From positions 1-64,000 of the forward strand of contig CAWACW010000012.1 of NCBI GenBank assembly GCA_963780635.1: a DNA stretch of 64,000 nt. The letters are read 5' to 3'. The notes beneath the pieces were generated by a model. The model saw nothing but the letters and a program-made list of their open reading frames with translations. It did not search any database and had not been told where the DNA came from. A program made the translations under genes and the position numbers. This document shows positions 60,326 to 64,000 of this stretch, in pieces; within the stretch, counting starts at the first letter, position 1; every line of letters starts with the position of its first letter. This DNA is from DATEPR01 sp963780635 (GTDB lineage: Bacteria > Actinomycetota > Actinomycetes > Mycobacteriales > Pseudonocardiaceae).

Positions 60326-61126
60326 GTGCTGCCCACTTCCGACCCGGAGACGGTCGAATTCCTGACCCGCGGCCGGATCGAGGTCGAGGGCCGGTTGGTC
60401 GACGCGTCCAACACCACCCTGTTCTGTTCGATCAAGGCCGCCGGGGTCGAGGCCGAGTGCGTCTACAAGCCGATCTCGGGGGAGCGGTCACTGTGGGATT
60501 TCCCGGACGGCACGCTCGCCGGCCGTGAGGTCGCGACCTATCTGGTGAGCGAGGCGGCCGGTTTCCACGTGGTGCCGCCCACGGTGCTGCGGCCGGGCCC
60601 GTTCGGGCCGGGCATGGTGCAGCTGTGGGTGGACACCAAGGAAGGCGACGACCTGGTCGACGTGGTCGAGGCCGCGCAGGTGCAGCGGGATTGGAAGATC
60701 GTGCTGCACGCGCACGACCGGTTCGGTGATCCGGCGGTGCTGGCGCACGCCGACCATCCGGAGCTCAAGCTGATGGCGGCGATGGACGTCGTGGTGAACA
60801 ACGCCGACCGCAAGGGCGGGCACGTGCTGCACGCCACCGACGGCCACGTGTACGGCGTGGATCACGGGATCTGCCTGCACACCGAGCACAAACTGCGCAC
60901 CGTGCTGTGGGGTTTCCTCGGCGAGGAACTGCCCGACGAGGCGGTGGCCGCGTTGCGGCGGCTGCGTGACCTGCTGGCCGGCGAGGATCTGCCCGACACG
61001 CTCAACGAGCACATCACCCGCCGCGAGGTGGCGGCGCTGCGCAACCGCACCAAACGCCTGCTGACCACCGGGGCGTACCCGGAGCCCAGCGGCGAGTGGC
61101 GCCAGATCCCCTGGCCCGCCTTCTAG
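60326..61126 (+). CDS. SCO1664 family protein (PI3/4-kinase-like fold)
   Basis: 266 aa from GTG 60326. TLFCSIKAAGVEAECVYKPI and GERSLWDFPDGTLAGREVAT form the nucleotide-binding N-lobe, with AAMDVVVNNADRKGGHVL and HVYGVDHGICLH (HxxNADR and DHG catalytic/metal segments). These resemble phosphatidylinositol 3/4-kinase-related proteins. The actual substrate is not known. Co-transcribed with DUF3090. Confidence 0.9.
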   Translation: MLPTSDPETVEFLTRGRIEVEGRLVDASNTTLFCSIKAAGVEAECVYKPISGERSLWDFPDGTLAGREVATYLVSEAAGFHVVPPTVLRPGPFGPGMVQLWVDTKEGDDLVDVVEAAQVQRDWKIVLHAHDRFGDPAVLAHADHPELKLMAAMDVVVNNADRKGGHVLHATDGHVYGVDHGICLHTEHKLRTVLWGFLGEELPDEAVAALRRLRDLLAGEDLPDTLNEHITRREVAALRNRTKRLLTTGAYPEPSGEWRQIPWPAF

Positions 61127-61130
61127 GTGC

Positions 61131-61595
61131 TCAGCGGGGGGCGTTGGCGATGATCCGCGCCGGGCTCAGCAGCACGGCGGCGCGCCGTTCGGCGGCCATG
61201 ACCCGGTCGAACTCGGGCCAGTTGTCGTGGGTGCCGCCCGCGGCGCGGAAGATGTCGCGCAGCAACCCGGGTAGCCGCTCGGGATCGAAGCCCTCGGCGG
61301 GGTCGTCGGGGCCGACGATGCGGACCGGGCCGTCGACCGATGCCCACTGCCAGCCGACCCGGAAGGTCAGGGCGGCCGTCCCGGTGCGGCGCAGGTGCTT
61401 GAGCTTGATCGCGCCGCCGCGGATCACGGTCGCGACCACCGGCTCGGCGCCCAACGGGTTGTCGTCCAGGACGCCGGCGTTGACCAGCGAGGAGTGCACG
61501 GAGCCGTCGGTGCGGGTGGTGGACACGATAGCCAGGCCGTTCTCGCCCGCGACGAGCCTGCGCACCAGCTCAAGATCACCTGCCATGTCGGTCAA
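61131..61595 (-). CDS. PPOX-class F420-dependent oxidoreductase
   Basis: 154 aa. Split beta-barrel flavin-fold protein of the TIGR03618 type: GENGLAIVSTTRTDGSVHSS, GAIKLKHLRRTGTAALTF and WQWASVDGPVRIVG. It is expected to bind F420 and reduce a small substrate. ATG at 61586 is a possible alternative start. Converges on SCO1664 with four bases between. Confidence 0.88.
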   Translation of the reverse strand: MTDMAGDLELVRRLVAGENGLAIVSTTRTDGSVHSSLVNAGVLDDNPLGAEPVVATVIRGGAIKLKHLRRTGTAALTFRVGWQWASVDGPVRIVGPDDPAEGFDPERLPGLLRDIFRAAGGTHDNWPEFDRVMAAERRAAVLLSPARIIANAPR

Positions 61596-61652
61596 TCTAC
61601 GCCCAGCGTGGCGCCGACACGTTCGGGTGGTGCGCGACTACGTTCGTTGATC

Positions 61653-62458
61653 GTGCGTTCCCAGGACTACGGGCCGGACGTGTTGTCCGGCCGCAAGCGC
61701 CGCACCGTGCCGGAACTGCCCGCCGAGCCGGGGCTGGTGGTGGAGGACCCGGAGTCGGGGTTCTGTGGCGCGGTGGTGCGGATGACCCGCGACGGTGTGG
61801 TGCTGGCCGACCGCCATGACAAGGAGCGGGTGTTCCCGTTGCGGCCGGCGGGTTTCCTCCTCGACGGCAAGCCGGTCACGTTGACCCGGCCGGCACCCAC
61901 CCCCGATCGGGTGCCGCAGCGGTCGGCGTCGGGTTCGCGGCGGGTGGAGGGGCTGCGGGCGCGCACGGCGCGCGACAGCCGGATCTGGGTGGAGGGGTTG
62001 CACGACGCGACCATGATCGAGCGGGTGTGGGGGCACGATCTGCGCGTGGAGGGTGTGGTGGTGCAGCCGCTGGACGGGGTGGACGAGCTGGCCGGGCGGG
62101 TGGCGCGGTTCGGCCCGGCGCGCCACCGCGGCTGGGCGTGCTGGTGGACCACTTGGTGGCGGGCAGCAAGGAGAGCCGGATCGTGGCGGCCGTGACGGAT
62201 CCGGACGTGCTGGTCACCGGCCACCCGTATGTGGACATCTGGCAGGCGGTGAAACCGGCGTCGCTGGGTATCCGGGCGTGGCCGGTGGTGCCGAAGGGCC
62301 AGTCCTGGAAGGACGGGGTGTGCGCGGCGCTGGGCTGGGGTGACCCGCGGGAGGGGTGGCGGCGGGTGCTGGCGGGGGTGGGCACGTTCCGGGATCTGGA
62401 GACGCCGTTGGTGGGCGCGGTGGAGCGGTTGATCGACTTCGTGACCGAGGGCGAGTAG
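61653..62458 (+). pseudogene. DUF3097 gene with a one-base frameshift
   Basis: From GTG 61653 (MRSQDYGPDVLSGRKRRTVP) the frame runs through IWVEGLHDATMIERVWG to about 62115, then becomes nonsense. The next frame continues RLGVLVDHLVAGSKESRI, VDIWQAVKPASLGIRAWPVV and ends DFVTEGE at 62458. The two halves make a complete DUF3097 protein of about 268 aa if one G is restored in the run GGCCCGGCGCG (62112-62122). DUF3097 is a TOPRIM-like actinobacterial family of unknown role. Either a recent mutation or a sequencing error. Confidence 0.85.
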
Positions 62459-62464
62459 TCCCCG

Positions 62465-63049
62465 CTACCGGCTGCCGGACAGGGTGCCCGCGCGGCGGGC
62501 GGCCCAGTCGTCGGCGAGCATGGCCATCACGTGGGTGTCGATCCATTCCCGTTGCCAGCGCAGTGCTTGGCGTTTGGTGCCTTCGTAGACGAAGCCGACC
62601 TTCTCGTAGACGCGGCGGGCGCGCGGGTTGAACGCGAACACCTCGAGTTCGACGCGGTGCACGCCGACGGTGTCGAAGGCGTGGCCCAGGATCAGCCGGG
62701 TGGCTTCGGTGCCCAGGCCCCGGTCGGTGTAGGCGCTGGGCAGTGCGATGCGGAAGCCGCAGGAGGAGTTGTCGACGTCCAGGTCGTTGAGGACGACCTC
62801 GCCGGCGTGCCGCCCGGTGGCCAGTTCGATGATGGCCAGGTCGATGCGGTCGTCGCGGGCGGCCCACTCGCGTAACGCGGTTTCCACCTGCTCGGGGGTG
62901 AACCGGGAGTGGGTGCCGGTCAGCCGGTTGGATTCGGCGTCGGCGAGGCCGGCCATCACGGCGGGCACGTCGGCCGCGGTCAGCGGTCGCAGGTGGACGA
63001 GGTCACCGGTGAGCGTGGGTTTGTCCGCGAAGCTGATCGTGCTGGGCAT
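62465..63049 (-). CDS. GNAT family N-acetyltransferase (RimJ/RimL-type)
   Basis: 194 aa. LVHLRPLTAADVPAVMAGLA at the N-terminus, then SAYTDRGLGTEATRLILGHA (acetyl-CoA pyrophosphate loop RGLGTEA) and VFAFNPRARRVYEKVGFVYE, the usual C-terminal signature of the RimJ/RimL group that acetylates ribosomal-protein N-termini or small amines. Converges on DUF3097 with six bases between. Confidence 0.9.
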   Translation of the reverse strand: MPSTISFADKPTLTGDLVHLRPLTAADVPAVMAGLADAESNRLTGTHSRFTPEQVETALREWAARDDRIDLAIIELATGRHAGEVVLNDLDVDNSSCGFRIALPSAYTDRGLGTEATRLILGHAFDTVGVHRVELEVFAFNPRARRVYEKVGFVYEGTKRQALRWQREWIDTHVMAMLADDWAARRAGTLSGSR

Positions 63050-63130
63050 GCGGCGATCGTGCCTGGTGGACGGTCGGCTACGCGACCCGTGAGAACAATC
63101 GTGATCGGATCGATCATGCGCGGCTGTTGA

Positions 63131-63376
63131 TCATGGCTCGGTGTTCTCGTCCGGTTCGGTGTCTTCGTGCTGCTGTTCGGCGGCGCGGGTGGGGCGGCCG
63201 CGGCGGGGGATGGAGCGTGCTTCCTTGGGCATGCGGCCTGCTTTGGACAGCGCGTCGCGCAGCAGGAACTCGATCTGCGCGTTGGTGCTGCGCAGTTCGT
63301 CGCCTGCCCAGCGGGCGAGGGCATCGTGCACGGCAGGGTCCAGCCGTAGCAGGATGCCCTTACGGGTGCCGGCCAC
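63131..63376 (-). CDS. Ribbon-helix-helix (Arc-like) protein
   Basis: 81 aa. ILLRLDPAVHDALARWAGDE and LRSTNAQIEFLLRDALSKAG form the beta-strand and two helices of a ribbon-helix-helix DNA-binding domain. The tail is acidic and His/Glu-rich. It starts nine bases after the SPFH stop on the same strand. This SPFH-RHH order is common in actinobacteria, and the RHH protein may autoregulate the pair. Confidence 0.8.
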   Translation of the reverse strand: MAGTRKGILLRLDPAVHDALARWAGDELRSTNAQIEFLLRDALSKAGRMPKEARSIPRRGRPTRAAEQQHEDTEPDENTEP

Positions 63377-63385
63377 CGGGCCTGG

Positions 63386-64000
63386 TCACTGGTAGAGCGA
63401 ACCGGCGTTGACCACCGGTTGCGCGTCGCGGTCGCCGCACAACACCACCAGCAGGTTGGACACCATGGTGGCCTTGCGCTCCTCGTCGAGTTCGACGACG
63501 TCGTTCTCGTCCAGCCGCCGCAGTGCGGTCTGGACCATGCCGACGGCGCCTTCGACGATGCGTTCGCGGGCGGCGACGACGGCGTTGGCCTGCTGGCGGC
63601 GCAGCATCGCCTGGGCGATCTCGGGTGCGTAGGCCAGGCGGGTCAGGCGGGATTCGATGATGTGCACGCCCGCGGATTCGACGCGCGCGGCGATCTCCAC
63701 GGACAGTTGCTCGGTGATCTGCTCGGAGTTGTCCCGCAGGGACAGTGCACTGTGTTCGCCGCCGTCGTAGGGGTAGCTGGTGGCGATGTGCCGCACGGCG
63801 GTTTCGGCCTGGGTGTTGACGAAGGCGATGAAGTCGTCGACTTCGTAGAGGGCGCGGGCGGTGTCGTGGACCTGCCAGACGACGACGGCGGCGATCTCGA
63901 TGGGGTTGCCGTCGGCGTCGTTGACCTTGGTGACGGCGGTCTCGTGGTTGCGGATGCGGGTGGACACGGGGCGGCGGCGGGTGAACGGGTTGAACCAGCG
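63386..64000 (-). CDS. SPFH/Band 7 domain protein (partial, N-terminus off window)
   Basis: At least 204 codons; the frame is open to the window edge and begins RWFNPFTRRRPVSTRIRNHE, so the visible ATG-like start at 63967 is internal. SPFH core: NDADGNPIEIAAVVVWQVHD, VDDFIAFVNTQAETAVRHIA, and a helical AARERIVEGAVGMVQTALRR region. These prohibitin/stomatin-like proteins form membrane-associated rings; the membrane anchor would be in the missing N-terminal part. Confidence 0.88.
   Translation of the reverse strand, partial: RWFNPFTRRRPVSTRIRNHETAVTKVNDADGNPIEIAAVVVWQVHDTARALYEVDDFIAFVNTQAETAVRHIATSYPYDGGEHSALSLRDNSEQITEQLSVEIAARVESAGVHIIESRLTRLAYAPEIAQAMLRRQQANAVVAARERIVEGAVGMVQTALRRLDENDVVELDEERKATMVSNLLVVLCGDRDAQPVVNAGSLYQ

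Overview
The window is a high-GC actinobacterial chromosome segment. The signs are GTG/TTG starts, F420-type LLM and PPOX oxidoreductases, WYL-domain YafY regulators, an XRE/DUF5753 regulator beside a DUF574 (PF04672) methyltransferase, and the actinobacteria-specific families DUF3090, SCO1664, DUF3097 and DUF5703. A Pseudonocardiales host (Amycolatopsis/Saccharothrix-like) is my best guess, but it is inference. No rRNA, tRNA or CRISPR array was seen.

Layout. 1-7.2 kb: a type VII secretion-associated small protein (partial), an M20 peptidase, an MBL hydrolase, a lipoprotein/DUF5703 pair, an aldo/keto reductase, an LLM oxidoreductase and an MSMEG_4193-type histidine phosphatase. 7.2-14 kb: an FAD oxidoreductase divergent from a WYL regulator, an isonitrile-hydratase-like DJ-1 protein, an O-methyltransferase preceded by the tail of a lost FAD monooxygenase, the DUF574/XRE pair and a triple-HTH protein. 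14.6-19.5 kb: a tightly coupled molybdenum aldehyde dehydrogenase operon of PaoABC type plus an overlapping membrane protein.

19.5-40.2 kb is an accessory, decaying region. Intact genes (two aquaporins, cytochrome oxidase subunit I, catalase, several SDRs, TetR regulators, two related LLM oxidoreductases, VOC proteins, a complete tyrosine recombinase and a divergent zinc-finger/coiled-coil protein) alternate with broken fragments. Fragments I recognise are a tyrosine recombinase, argB, phoU, a Tn3-type transposase, a recombinase-like HTH protein, a second zinc-finger/coiled-coil protein, dnaE2 and a DHA2 drug exporter.

40.2-59.6 kb: an MFS exporter divergent from its TetR regulator with paired operators, a membrane-less trypsin/PDZ protease, a second WYL regulator whose promoter carries the same TGTCC-N11-GACAC element as the first, a lipoprotein protease, a PRPP synthetase homologue, an M55/M20 peptidase pair, a HAD-APH-acyl-CoA dehydrogenase operon (the same three domains, in the same order, as vertebrate ACAD10), a secreted PI-PLC, an MFS transporter, an MHYT sensor, and an LD-carboxypeptidase/S9 peptidase pair.

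59.7-64 kb returns to core actinobacterial genes: DUF3090, SCO1664, an F420 PPOX enzyme, DUF3097 (frameshifted here), a GNAT enzyme, a ribbon-helix-helix protein and an SPFH protein cut by the window edge. The MSMEG_4193 phosphatase normally sits next to DUF3090/SCO1664, so the roughly 52 kb between 7.2 and 59.7 kb may be inserted or rearranged material in a conserved core locus.
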